Shown here: positions 27,041-36,800 of the stretch, in pieces | Position numbering within the stretch: position 1 is the stretch's first letter | Layout: each line of letters starts with the position of its first letter | NCBI RefSeq assembly: GCF_947497275.1 | Contig: NZ_CANMFS010000006.1 | Location: 1 to 64,000, forward strand | DNA length: 64,000 nucleotides | From: an uncultured Sulfitobacter sp. | Lineage (GTDB): Bacteria > Pseudomonadota > Alphaproteobacteria > Rhodobacterales > Rhodobacteraceae | Direction of reading: 5' to 3' | Made by a program: the position numbers and the translations under genes | Notes under the pieces: generated by a model | Databases searched by the model: none | What the model was told of the DNA's origin: nothing | The model's input: the letters and a program-made list of their open reading frames with translations, nothing else

Positions 27041-28123
27041 ATGCCCAAGAGCCCCACCCAAAAGCTAACTGCCGACCATCTGGCAGAAAATAAAATGACC
27101 CGGGACGATTTGATTGGTTTGCGGATCGACCAGACCTTGGCACAGGATGCGACGGGAACGTTGGAGATGCTGGCACTGGGGGCGTTGAAGCTGCCGCACA
27201 TGCAGACCGAGCTGTCGGTGCAATATGTCGATCATAAACTTTTCCCGACCGACGATCATCTGTTCCTGCAATATGCTGCGACGCGGTTCGGCTTGTAGTT
27301 CAGCCCGCCCGGAAACGAGGTCAGTCATCCGTTGCACATGAAATATTCTAGCCCTCCGCGGCGCACGCTTCTGGGCTCCGATAGCGACGTTATCGCCAAT
27401 ATGGGCACGGAACTGGACGCCACTCGACGGTGTTCCGCCGGATGATGCGGTCAGGGATTTCCTCGTGCGGCATGGTCGCGGTAATGAATGGCAGCCGCGC
27501 GCCCGCCTCTATCAACGCCGCAAGCCGACCATCGGGGATAAGATCCGACACCAGATTCATATCGAACGATTCAAACGATACGCCAGCCGGCGCGCGTCGC
27601 CCCGGACCATGTCGGCCACAACCGCGAAATCGCAAAACCCCGGATTGGCGGATGAGCCGATATAGGCCGCGAGCGGCTGCCAATCATCGCCACGGTGCCC
27701 GAGGCCGAAGCGCAGCGACGGAGTTAATCAAGGGGCCGATTAAAACCGATTTCCCGATGTCCAAACCCTTGCAAGACACGCGCGAGATGCCGGTTGTGCT
27801 CAGGGTCGGTGACGATACATCGACCGACGAGATCATGCCGCGAAGGCCGCGGTGCTGCTCTATCGCAGCAGCATTCTGAAAATTGCGGATTTCGAGTTTC
27901 GCGTGGTGGATAAAAACTATCTCTCGCGCGCGCTGGAGGCCCGGGATGCCGATGGTCATCTAGTCGTGGCAGACGAGAATAATGATCAGGAGTCGAGCCG
28001 CGAACATGCGGTGGTGGCACCGCGCTTCCTGGGCCTGCGCGCCGTGCTGGCAAAGTCCGTTGCCCGAATTCACTACCAGAACCTCGTCAACTACGGCATC
28101 ATCACTAGCCTTTCAGTGTCGTA
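27041..28123 (+). pseudogene. Aconitate hydratase fossil
   Basis: The N-terminus is intact for about 85 residues: LTADHLAENKMTRDDLIGL, RIDQTLAQDATGTLEML and TELSVQYVDHKLF. After a stop only scraps of the central Fe-S domain survive (LLGSDS, NMGTELDAT). The swivel domain returns at the end in changing frames: VVLRVGDDTSTDEIMP, VLLYRSSILKIADF, VVADENNDQESSREHAVVAPRFLGLRAVLAKS and ARIHYQNLVNYGI. The full enzyme is about 650-900 residues, so most of the cluster-binding core, including its Cys ligands, has been deleted. Confidence 0.88.
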
Positions 28124-28124
28124 G

Positions 28125-28400
28125 GCAAATCTTAAATGGGGCAAAGATGCTGATGGTTAAAGACGAGTTCAGCCCGACGATGATGTTCATTGGGATGCCG
28201 ATCTTAAGAAAATCCGTGAACCGGTAGTTTCCGGCTCCGTAAACCAGCGTGTTTTGTTAGATACCCGATAGGTGTGGCGAAGCTTGCGCTGGACGCAATC
28301 ATCACCGCGACACGGCATATAGCCCTGTGACGACCGATATCGCCAAGAACAAAGATATGGTCGCGAGTTCCGCGAATGCATCGCGCCTGTCCGCTATACC
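28125..28400 (-). pseudogene. SLC13/DASS-type anion symporter C-terminal fossil
   Basis: Leftward reading gives [19 protein letters not shown], then after a frameshift [19 protein letters not shown] and [18 protein letters not shown]. The SASFATPIGYxTN segment is the second signature of SLC13 dicarboxylate/sulfate permeases. The rest of the gene is not readable. Confidence 0.75.
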
Positions 28401-28704
28401 AAACCCCTCGCGGTCGGGATCGTTTTTTCCGCCAGCTACGACTGGCGTTTCGGCAATGATGTCTCGCCGACCCTGGATGGTGGCCCGATGGGCTCCTGCG
28501 TCGTTGCAATGATGGCGTGAGAAGGGAGATAAAGCTGCGTAGCCCGGAGGCGCGCCCAACGGCCGGTTCGCCTACCCCGCCGCGCATTATTTTTCGCCGG
28601 CGGTGAAGCTGCCGGGAGTTCAGGTCACAAGCACCGATCCGAACGGGAACATTCCGCTCATCTCACTCGTTAAAACCTAAAAGAGGTTGCTGGAGAGCGC
28701 GCAG
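28401..28704. other. Decayed stretch before the DUF2231 gene
   Basis: An open plus-strand tail reading GRFAYPAAHYFSPAVKLPGV and ending LVKT* at 28680 may be the C-terminus of a lost gene that I do not recognise. The promoter-like element at 28646-28671 lies inside it. Confidence 0.35.
28646..28671 (+). promoter_or_regulatory. EcfG-like promoter upstream of the DUF2231-PQQ dehydrogenase operon
   Basis: GGAAC at 28646-28650, 17 bases, then CGTT ending at 28671; the DUF2231 start is 33 bases further on. Confidence 0.6.
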
Positions 28705-29190
28705 ATGACCCACAACATCAAACCCCGAACGGAGACTACGAAGCCGGATCATGCCGCGACCGCCGCCATAGCTGGGCACCAGGTCCATGCGGCGCTGGTT
28801 CCGGTCCCGATTGTCTGTTTCGGCCTCGTTCTCGTGACCGATATTCTCTACTGGCAGACCGCCAACCTGATGTGGAGCGACTTTTCATCCTGGCTTCTGC
28901 TTGCCGGGTTGGTCGGCGCCGGTCTGGCCGCAATCGCCGGTCTGATCGATTTACTGGTGCGCCGCGCGCTGCGCAAACGCGGGATCGCGTGGGTCCACGG
29001 TCTAGGCAATCTGGCGGTGATGGTGTTGGCCTTCTTCAATGCTCTTGTCCATGCGCGCGACGGCTGGACGGCTGTCGTGCCCACCGGCATGATCCTGTCG
29101 GTCCTCACCGTCCTGATCATGCTGGTCACCGTCTGGCTGGGGCGCGAGATGGTCTACCGTCACGAAATCGGAGTACGTTCGGATGACTGA
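28705..29190 (+). CDS. DUF2231 integral membrane protein
   Basis: 161 residues with four hydrophobic helices and the family's N-terminal GHQVHAALVPVPIVCFGLVLV segment (a conserved His-x-x-Leu-x-Pro-hPhxP-type motif) plus a C-terminal helix pair. The family is uncharacterised; some members are thought to bind haem or quinone, but nothing here proves it. Its last codons overlap the start of the PQQ-type dehydrogenase (ATGACTGA), so it is probably that enzyme's membrane partner, possibly an electron acceptor. The ATG at 28705 is chosen at the point where DUF2231 similarity begins. Confidence 0.82.
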   Translation: MTHNIKPRTETTKPDHAATAAIAGHQVHAALVPVPIVCFGLVLVTDILYWQTANLMWSDFSSWLLLAGLVGAGLAAIAGLIDLLVRRALRKRGIAWVHGLGNLAVMVLAFFNALVHARDGWTAVVPTGMILSVLTVLIMLVTVWLGREMVYRHEIGVRSDD

Positions 29191-30640
29191 GTTCACCTAC
29201 ATCCTCCTCGCCTGCGCTGGGCTGTTACTGGCCGGGCCCCTTGCTGCTCAGGACGAGATCGAGCCACAGGACCAGATCGGCTTCGATCCGGTGCTGCCCG
29301 AACCCCGCCAGCCTTTGTTCGCCGAGATGAAACTGGCCGAGGTGGTGGGCTGGCAAGACGGCCAGACGCCCGATGTGCCCGACACTTTGACCGTCACGGC
29401 CTATGCCACCGATCTCGTCAATCCGCGTACCGTTCATACTTTGCCCAATGGCGATGTGCTCGTCGTGCAGTCGCGCGGGCCCGGAGGCAAGCCGGTGTCG
29501 CGGCCCAAGGACCTGATACGCGGTTGGGTTATGTCGCTGGCCAAGGGATCGGGCGGACCGGAACGCGACAGCAACTTGATCACGCTGCTGCGCGACACTG
29601 ACCGGGACGGAACCGTGGACGCCCGTCACGATATCCTCACGGACATGAATTCGCCGTTTGGAGTGGCTTCGGCCGAGGACACGCTCTACGTTGCCGTCGC
29701 CGATGCAATCCTGTCCTATCCATATGAACTGGGTCAGACCGAATTGCCCGACGAACCGATCGAGCTGACCGGGCTGCCGGGTGGACCCATCAACCATCAC
29801 TGGACGAAGGACCTTGCGCTTGGCCCTGATGGTACGCATCTCTACGTCTCGGTCGGGTCGAATTCCAATGCCGGTGAGCGCGGCATGCAGGCCGAAAAGG
29901 GCCGCGCCGCAATCTGGGAGGTCGACCGTCAGAGCGGCGCGCGACGGCTGTTTGCCACCGGTCTCAGAAATCCCAACGGGCTGACCTTTCATCCGGACAC
30001 CGGCACGCTCTGGACCGTGGTGAACGAACGCGACGAACTCGGCCCGAACCTGGTGCCGGATTACCTGACATCGGTCGAGGAGGGCGGGTTCTATGGCTGG
30101 CCATGGAGCTATTTCGGCGGTCATGTGGATATCAGGGTGCGTCCCGAGCGTCCGGATATGGTGGAAAAGGCGATCAAACCGGACTACGCGTTGTCCAGCC
30201 ACGTCGCGCCGCTAGGTCTGACGTTCACCCGTGACGCCGCGATGCCTGAGGCCTATGCCCATGGTGCCTTCGTCGGCGAACACGGCAGTTGGAACCGCAA
30301 TTCTTTCAACGGATACAAGGTGATCTATATCCCCTTTGAGGACGGATCACCGGCAGGGATGGCGCAGGACGTCGTGACAGGCTTTCTTGTCGGCGATCAG
30401 GCCCGTGGACGACCGGTCGGCGTAACCATCGACGGGACCGGCGCCTTATTGATTGCAGATGACGCCGGGAACACGGTTTGGCGGGTGGCCGTCGCAGATG
30501 GATCGGTGACGGATGCGCCGCTGGGGTCGGATGGCGGCGCCGCGCCGCCCGAAGAAGACGTTGATTCACTTGCACCCAAGCCGCTTGAAAGCGACCCTGT
30601 GGGGGACGAAATGCCGCGAAGCCAGAAGAACAATCCCTAG
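29183..30640 (+). CDS. Periplasmic PQQ-dependent sugar/sorbosone-type dehydrogenase
   Basis: 485 residues with a signal peptide (LLACAGLLLAGPLAAQDE). It is a six-bladed beta-propeller of the glucose/sorbosone dehydrogenase family. Blade landmarks include VTAYATDLVNPRTVHTLPNGD, LVVQSRGPGGKP, NHHWTKDLALGPDGTHLYVSVG, FATGLRNPNGLTFHP, VNERDELGPNLVPDYL and AFVGEHGSWNRNSFNGYKV. The conserved His and Arg residues of the PQQ pocket appear present. It probably oxidises an aldose or other sugar alcohol in the periplasm and passes electrons through the coupled DUF2231 membrane protein. The C-terminal 50 residues are acidic and Pro-rich and look disordered. Confidence 0.87.
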   Translation: MTEFTYILLACAGLLLAGPLAAQDEIEPQDQIGFDPVLPEPRQPLFAEMKLAEVVGWQDGQTPDVPDTLTVTAYATDLVNPRTVHTLPNGDVLVVQSRGPGGKPVSRPKDLIRGWVMSLAKGSGGPERDSNLITLLRDTDRDGTVDARHDILTDMNSPFGVASAEDTLYVAVADAILSYPYELGQTELPDEPIELTGLPGGPINHHWTKDLALGPDGTHLYVSVGSNSNAGERGMQAEKGRAAIWEVDRQSGARRLFATGLRNPNGLTFHPDTGTLWTVVNERDELGPNLVPDYLTSVEEGGFYGWPWSYFGGHVDIRVRPERPDMVEKAIKPDYALSSHVAPLGLTFTRDAAMPEAYAHGAFVGEHGSWNRNSFNGYKVIYIPFEDGSPAGMAQDVVTGFLVGDQARGRPVGVTIDGTGALLIADDAGNTVWRVAVADGSVTDAPLGSDGGAAPPEEDVDSLAPKPLESDPVGDEMPRSQKNNP

Positions 30641-31147
30641 GCGTCCCGCTACAATGTTCGGATCACGTCATATCTGGCGCCACGTTCAGCGGCCTCTCCA
30701 TCCGCAAGCGCGGCGGTTTTGTCCCGGCGATCGTACGTCTTTGTACGCTTGCCCAGTTCCGGATCGAACTCGCTTGTAATAGCCAAGCACTGCGACCGCA
30801 TCCTTTGCCGGTATCACTCCGCTTTCGGACCACGGATAAGAGAATGTTGTCGTGACGGGAGCATGTAGTGACGAATTCGACAGAAGGGCGTGCTCCGTTC
30901 AGGATATCGCTATGCGCGTCAGCCAGGCACGGCAGCGCGAAGCCGACTACCAGCGACGCCATTTCCGAGAAGTTGTGTATCGTGTCCGCGATCAGCGCGA
31001 AACTGGCTCGCCAGAATACCGGCCACGATGTGGGCGACGGTCAGAAGGCCATGGTAGACAGATTCGCGGAGCGCAAAGGTCACGAAAACGGGTCACGATC
31101 ACACCTCCCAAATTGCGTTCCGCTTTTTACCAAAGCGGGCAGGTCAT
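30641..31147. other. Intergenic stretch with a transporter fossil
   Basis: Apart from the cation-diffusion fossil at 30900-31085, a minus-strand tail (30650-30790) reads FDPELGKRTKTYDRRDK..YDVIRTL*, the end of an unrecognised protein. Nothing else is seen. Confidence 0.4.
30900..31085 (-). pseudogene. Cation diffusion facilitator (CDF) fossil
   Basis: The minus strand reads FALRESVYHGLLTVAHIVAG and ILASQF, then after a one-base shift FALIADTIHNFSEMASLVVG and FALP. The A(D/H)xxHN/S-type helix 2 metal motif (ADTIHNFSEM) is diagnostic of CDF zinc/cobalt exporters. Only the first two or three helices remain. Confidence 0.75.
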
Positions 31148-31173
31148 GGAACAAGGACACGATGAAAATCGTT
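31148..31173 (+). promoter_or_regulatory. EcfG-like promoter upstream of the SDR gene
   Basis: GGAAC at 31148-31152, 17 bases, CGTT ending at 31173; 36 bases before the ATG at 31210. Confidence 0.6.
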
Positions 31174-31209
31174 ATCCTAGTGAAGCCATTTTGGAAAACG
31201 GAGGTTGAC

Positions 31210-31974
31210 ATGGGACGGCTCAATAACAAGACAGCGATCATTACAGGCGGTGCGGGTGGTATCGGGTCGGAGACGGCCAAACTGTTCCTAAAGGAAGGCG
31301 CGAAGGTTGCGCTGGTTGATCTGGATCAGGATGCTTTGAATGACGTTGCTGAAACGCTTGAAGAGCACGGCAAGGTTGTGGTCATTGCCGCCGACGTGGC
31401 GAATGAGGCGGACGTTGAGCGTTACGTTCAAGAGGCGAAGGAGAAGTTGGGCGGTATAGACATTTTCTTCAACAACGCGGGTATCGAAGGCACTGTCGCA
31501 CCGCTGACTGAGCAAAAGGTAGAGGATTTTGACCAGGTCATGGCCGTAAATGTGCGGGGCATGTTTCTGGGCCTTAAGCACGTAATGAGGGCCATGAGCG
31601 AAAGTGGCGGAAGCATCATCAATACGTCGTCGGTAGCGGGCTTGTCAGCCGGACCGGGCCTGACACCTTATGTTGCGTCCAAACATGCGGTCGTCGGTCT
31701 CACACGTAACGCATCCGCCGAGGGTGCGGGTCAGAATATTCGCGTAAATTCGGTGCATCCCGCACCGGTGAACACCCGGATGATGCGCTCTATCGAAAAG
31801 GGTTCGAGACCCGAGGATGCGGCTGCTGCAAAGGCGGAGTATGAAAAACGGGTTCCGCTGGGCCGCTATGGCGAACCCAACGATGTGGCGCAGCTTGTTC
31901 TGTTTCTGGCCTCCGACGAGGCAAGCTTTATCACTGGTGCGCAATATGTCGTCGATGGGGGCATGACCGCATAA
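31210..31974 (+). CDS. SDR-family oxidoreductase
   Basis: 254 residues, start preceded by GGAGG. Classical short-chain dehydrogenase: cofactor motif GGAGGIGSETA near residue 14, Asp after beta-2 (VDLDQD) favouring NAD over NADP, NNAG, catalytic Ser in INTSSVAG, YVASK (Tyr and Lys) and the C-terminal ITGAQYVVDGGMTA. Substrate cannot be told. It is monocistronic behind an EcfG-like promoter and so probably general-stress induced. Confidence 0.92.
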   Translation: MGRLNNKTAIITGGAGGIGSETAKLFLKEGAKVALVDLDQDALNDVAETLEEHGKVVVIAADVANEADVERYVQEAKEKLGGIDIFFNNAGIEGTVAPLTEQKVEDFDQVMAVNVRGMFLGLKHVMRAMSESGGSIINTSSVAGLSAGPGLTPYVASKHAVVGLTRNASAEGAGQNIRVNSVHPAPVNTRMMRSIEKGSRPEDAAAAKAEYEKRVPLGRYGEPNDVAQLVLFLASDEASFITGAQYVVDGGMTA

Positions 31975-32141
31975 TTTAAGACTGACATGCCCCAGAAGCC
32001 TTCCGGCAATTCGAGGCATTTCGCCTCCGCCGAATAGGTGCGCGAAAGTCCCAGCGCCTGCCGCAAGCGTCCTGACAGAACTCGTAGCGGCACTCACATG
32101 GTTCATTGAAGGTAAAAGCGGCAAAAATTGAGGCAAGACCC

Positions 32142-33398
32142 ATGACACTCAACAACGCCAGACATACCCCAATCAATCTGCGCCAAAGCGGTGCACCGCG
32201 TATCGACATGCTCGTTGGAACCCGGATCCGAAAGTCGCCGTTCTGGCACAAATCGCTGGAGCACGGCGTCCGCGTCGTGACGGTATATAATCGCATGTAT
32301 CATCCCCGGCTGTATTTTTCGCCCGATCAGGGAGGGCTGTTGGGCGAATACGAATATCTCACAAAGCATGTCACCCTGTGGAATGTGGCGGTTGAACGCC
32401 AAATTCAGGTGAAGGGGTCGGATGCCACGGCCTTCATCGATTATCTTGTGACCCGCGCCATGACCGGCGAAAAGGAACTGGCGCCGGGCAAGGCACGCTA
32501 TGTCGTTCTTTGCAATCGGGACGGCGGCATCGTCAACGACCCGGTCCTGCTGCGGATCGCACAGGATGAATACTGGCTGTCAATCTCGGATTCGGATGCC
32601 GGGCTCTGGGCCCAGGGGGTGAATGCTGAGGGCCGTTTCGATGTCACCATCCGCGAGCTCGATGTCGCCCCGGTTCAGATTCAGGGGCCCGACAGCGCGG
32701 CCCTGCTGACCGATGCCGGCGTGAAGGATGTGCAGAGCCTTAAATTCTTCAATCTGGTCGAGACGACCCTATTTGGCAGCGACGTGATTATTTCAAAGAC
32801 CGGATTCTCCGGCGAGGAAGGTTACGAAATCTATCTGCGCAATGCCACCCGGGACGCGGACGCTCTCTGGGACGGGCTGGTGGCCGCCGGAGAACCCCAT
32901 TCCCTACGTGTGATCGCGCCCGGCCATATCAGTCGGCTTGAAGCCGGGATTCTCTCTTATGGGCAGGACATGGATCTGGAAACCTCTCCTTATGAGGTCG
33001 GGCTCGACTGGCAGGTGGATCTGGACAAGCCACACTTCATAGGCAAGGCAGCACTGACGGATATCGCAAGGCAAGGAGTCAGTCACAAGCTGGTCGGGCT
33101 GAAATTTGGCGGTCGCCAGATCGACTGGTACAACGCTGATTTCTGGCCGGTGCTGAACCCGCAGACAAAAGACCGGATCGGCTTTGTCACCTCGGCATTC
33201 TTCTCGCCGCGTATCGGTACGAACATTGCTCTCTCAAGGGTTCCGGTTAGCCTGACCGAGCCGGATACGGAGGTGCTGGTACAAATTCCGGGCCGGGTTG
33301 AACCGCTGGAGGCACGTGTTTGCACCACGCCGTTTCACGAACCGGCACGCGGGATGAACAGGCCCGTGGGCGGGGGCAGTCAGCCAGCCCAAACCTGA
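32142..33398 (+). CDS. GcvT/DmdA-like aminomethyltransferase-fold protein
   Basis: 418 residues, start at 32142 after GAGG. The GCV_T domain shows VTVYNRMYHPRLY, EYLTKHVTLWNVAVERQIQV, GKARYVVLCNRDGGIVNDPV, YWLSISDSD, VQIQGPDS and TGFSGEEGYEIYL, which bind tetrahydrofolate in the family; the C-terminal GCV_T_C barrel contains IGFVTSAFFSPRIG. The architecture and the VWDVACERQ-like segment resemble DMSP demethylase (DmdA) and related tetrahydrofolate-dependent demethylases more than glycine cleavage GcvT. It stands alone, without gcvH/gcvP. The methylated substrate is unknown; DMSP or a methylated amine or aromatic are candidates. Confidence 0.83.
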   Translation: MTLNNARHTPINLRQSGAPRIDMLVGTRIRKSPFWHKSLEHGVRVVTVYNRMYHPRLYFSPDQGGLLGEYEYLTKHVTLWNVAVERQIQVKGSDATAFIDYLVTRAMTGEKELAPGKARYVVLCNRDGGIVNDPVLLRIAQDEYWLSISDSDAGLWAQGVNAEGRFDVTIRELDVAPVQIQGPDSAALLTDAGVKDVQSLKFFNLVETTLFGSDVIISKTGFSGEEGYEIYLRNATRDADALWDGLVAAGEPHSLRVIAPGHISRLEAGILSYGQDMDLETSPYEVGLDWQVDLDKPHFIGKAALTDIARQGVSHKLVGLKFGGRQIDWYNADFWPVLNPQTKDRIGFVTSAFFSPRIGTNIALSRVPVSLTEPDTEVLVQIPGRVEPLEARVCTTPFHEPARGMNRPVGGGSQPAQT

Positions 33399-33480
33399 TT
33401 GTCGTAATCACCGGTGCCGTGGGAAATATCGGTAGTGAGCTGAGAGAAAAACTGTCGCGCAAGTATCGTGTAAGCGACCA
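33392..33480 (+). pseudogene. NAD-dependent epimerase N-terminal scrap
   Basis: LIVVITGAVGNIGSELREKL followed by SRKYRV is a Rossmann-fold start with a GxxGxxG motif, as in NAD-dependent epimerases. Similarity ends after about 28 residues. Weak but specific. Confidence 0.45.
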
Positions 33481-33829
33481 GCAAATCAGAACGTGCGCGA
33501 TTGATCGGCGGTTCCATATGCAGCCTCTGGGTGGTTATCGAACGGCAATAACAGTTCTTTCCGGAACCCACACCGTCAAGATTGTCGGTGAATTGCCGAA
33601 CGTCGTTAAGGAGTGACGTCCAATGTCTCGTCTGCCGGACATCAACAAGACGCATTCGGAGATGTCCGTCGCCTCCGCAGGTTTGGATGTGTCGTATTAC
33701 CGCTCATTAAACTCGTTTAACGAGCATCCTGTCGTGGTCCGTTATGAAACGGCATGCGCTGCTTTCCGCGCATCGCTGCCAAAATAGACCCTATGGATTT
33801 CCACAACACATGATCCTAACGTTGTCATC
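33481..33829. other. Upstream region of the CheB-CheR kinase
   Basis: Mostly unrecognised. It holds a 24-bp near-perfect palindrome at 33702-33725. Confidence 0.45.
33702..33725. promoter_or_regulatory. Palindrome upstream of the CheB-CheR-kinase gene
   Basis: GCTCATTAAAC and GTTTAACGAGC flank a central TC: 11-bp arms with one mismatch. A decayed version (GCTCATTAAA, then TTTTAAGACGCGC) occupies the same relative place upstream of the duplicate fossil, at 40311-40336. This suggests a regulator-binding site that was copied with the gene. Confidence 0.5.
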
Positions 33830-36800
33830 ATGAATATTGATCAGCCCCTCATCGTCGGAATAGGTGCCTCTGCCGGGGGAATCGACGCATTATCGCAACT
33901 CTTTGAAAACATGCCGATCCGATGCGGGATGGGTTTTGTCATCGTGACCCATCTCAGTCCGGATCGCGAAAGCATGCTGCATTCCGTGTTGGCGCGCCAG
34001 ACCGACATGGTCGTGAAGGTAGCGAAAGACGGTGAAAGGGTCGATGCTGACACTGTTTATGTCATGCCCGAAAAGGCGTTCCTACGGATCGAAGGGGGCC
34101 GTCTGAAGTTGACGGAGACTGCTGCGGGTGCCCGGACCCACAAGCCGATCGACATACTCTTTGGCTCTCTGGCTGAGGATCAGAAGGAAAACGCAGCGGC
34201 CATCGTGCTGTCGGGGGGTGACGGCGACGGAACGCTGGGCGTCAAGATTATCAAGGAACAGGGCGGCGTGACCTTTGCCCAGATCGCCGATGGCGACCCG
34301 CCGCTCAACAGGGAAATGCCGCAAAGTGCCATCGCCACAGGCTTTGTTGATTTTGCCATTCCCGCCGGACAGATGGCCGAGAAACTGATCGAGATCCGCG
34401 ACGGCCGGGTTGCGCTGGACGCATTGGTCATCGCGGCGGACCCTGACCACGAGGTCAATTCCGCACAGGTGCAAAAGATCATTTCCGGAATTCTGTTGAG
34501 GGAATCCGGCCATGATTTTTCCGGCTACAAAAGCAAGACATTCTTCCGGCGCGTGGCACGCCGCATGCAGGTGCGCCAGATTGGCGATCTGGAAGAGTAT
34601 TGCGCGTTGCTGAAAAAGGACGGTGACGAAATTACCGCGTTGTTTCGCGATCTGCTGATCAGCGTCACGAATTTCTTTCGCGACACCGATGCTTTTGCCG
34701 CACTGGAAGAGAAGGTCATTCCGAACCTCTGCGAGAACCGCGACGCCAGAAACCCCGTCCGCGTCTGGGTGCCGGCCTGCACCACGGGCGAAGAAGTGTA
34801 TTCGCTCGCGATCCTCATCTGCGAACATATGGAGAAGAAATCAATCACCGCACCGGTGCAGATATTCGCGACCGATATCGACGATCCGGCGCTCGCCGTG
34901 GCGCGGCAGGGGCGTTATCCCGAGCAGTTGCTCCGCGAAGTCAGCCCCGAACGGCTGGACCGGTTTTTCCATCGTGACGGCGCCAGCTACGTCGTTTGCA
35001 AGAAGGTGCGCGAGATGTGCATTTTCTCACCGCACAACGTGATCAGCGACCCGCCGTTTTCGCGCATGGACATGGTCTCGTGCCGCAACCTGCTGATCTA
35101 TTTTGGTCCCGAACTTCAGCGCCAGGTGATCCCGACGTTTCATTATGCGCTAAAACCCGAGGGCTATTTGTTTCTCGGCACGTCCGAGAGCATCAGCCAA
35201 TACAGCGACCTGTTTCATACCGTGGATAAGCGCAACCGGATCTTTCAGGCGCTGGAACAGGTCAACCGCCGCTGGAATCCGGCGAGCATGCTCCAGACTC
35301 TGCCGGATCGTGATTCGCGTCCGAACGACGGCGAAGGTTTGTCCGACATCCAGTTGCGCCACAAGGTCGAACGCCACATCATTGAGCAGCATACGCCGGC
35401 CCATGCGGTCGTGCGCAGGGATGGCGAGATCGTATTCGTATCCGGCGGCACCGGCGGTTTTCTGGAAATGCCGCGTGGAGCGCCATCGCACGATCTGCTG
35501 GACATGGTGCCGCGCGATCTGCGCTTGGAGCTGCGCGGAACGTTGCGGCAGGTCGTCGAAAGCCGGCGCGCCGTGACCCGGCGCGATTTGTCCATCGTAA
35601 CGGCGTCAGGCGACACGCAGCGCCTGACCCTCAAGGTGGAGCCATTACGCGCAACAGGGGCGAGCGACGGGCTGTTTATCGTGTTCTTTCATCCCACCGT
35701 TGCGCCCGCGCCAAAAGCGCAAGTGCAGACCGATAACAACCGGCGCAGCGAGGCGGCGGAAAATGAATTGCGCGACATGCGCGAACGCCTGCAATCCACC
35801 GTCGAAGAATATGAGACCGCGCTAGAAGAGCTGAAATCCTCAAACGAAGAACTTGTTTCTGTGAACGAAGAGGCCCAATCGACGAATGAGGAACTGGAAG
35901 CCTCGAAAGAGGAAATGCAGTCTTTGAACGAGGAACTGAACACGATCAACATTGAACTGAACGGTAAGATCGAGGAACTGGACCACGCCAATGCCGATCT
36001 GCGCAATCTGTTCGATGCGACCCAAATCGCCACAGTGTTCCTTGACGGCGATCTGGTCATCCGCAATTTCACCCCGGCGGCGGCAGAGCTGTTCAACCTT
36101 CGCGTTGCCGATCTTGGCCGCCCGCTGCCGGAACTGGCCAGCGTCAGCGATTATCCCGAACTCAGGGAACACATCAACGAGGTGTTCGAGTCCGGAACGA
36201 TCTATGAGCACCGTCTTGCACGCGATGCGACCAAGACCGATTATCTGGTCCGGATCACGCCGTATCTGGGTGGCAATGAAAAGGTCGAAGGCGCGGTCGT
36301 GACGCTGGTGGATGTCACGTCACTGGCCAAGGCCGAAGAACATCAAAAAGTTCTGATCGCGGAACTCAACCATCGCGTTAAGAACATGCTGGCAGTGATC
36401 GTCACCATCGTAAAGACCACGCTGCGGGGCAAGGGCGTCGGACGCGATGTCATGGATACCTTGACCAATCGTCTGCAGGGGTTGGCACGGGCCTACGGTC
36501 TGCTGTCCGAGCGATCCTGGACGACAGTGGGCCTGCGCGACATCATAGAGGGAGAAATGGCGGCGTTCGATGCCGAACGCCTCCATCTCAGCGGGCCGAA
36601 TGTCGATCTGGAACCGGCGCAGGCGCTGGCGGTGAGCATGGTCATGCATGAACTTGTTACCAATGCCGTCAAATACGGTGCTCTTTCGAACAGTCACGGA
36701 AATCTGGATGTTCGATGGAAAGCTAAAGACCACCGGCTGTCGCTGGAATGGATGGAACAGGACGGCCCGGAGATGGAAAACCCGGAACGAAACGGTTTTG

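Noticed and set aside
32142-33398. Firm assignment as DMSP demethylase dmdA
   Set aside because: GcvT-fold paralogues are numerous in roseobacters and motif reading alone cannot separate DmdA from other demethylases; an alignment with verified DmdA would decide.
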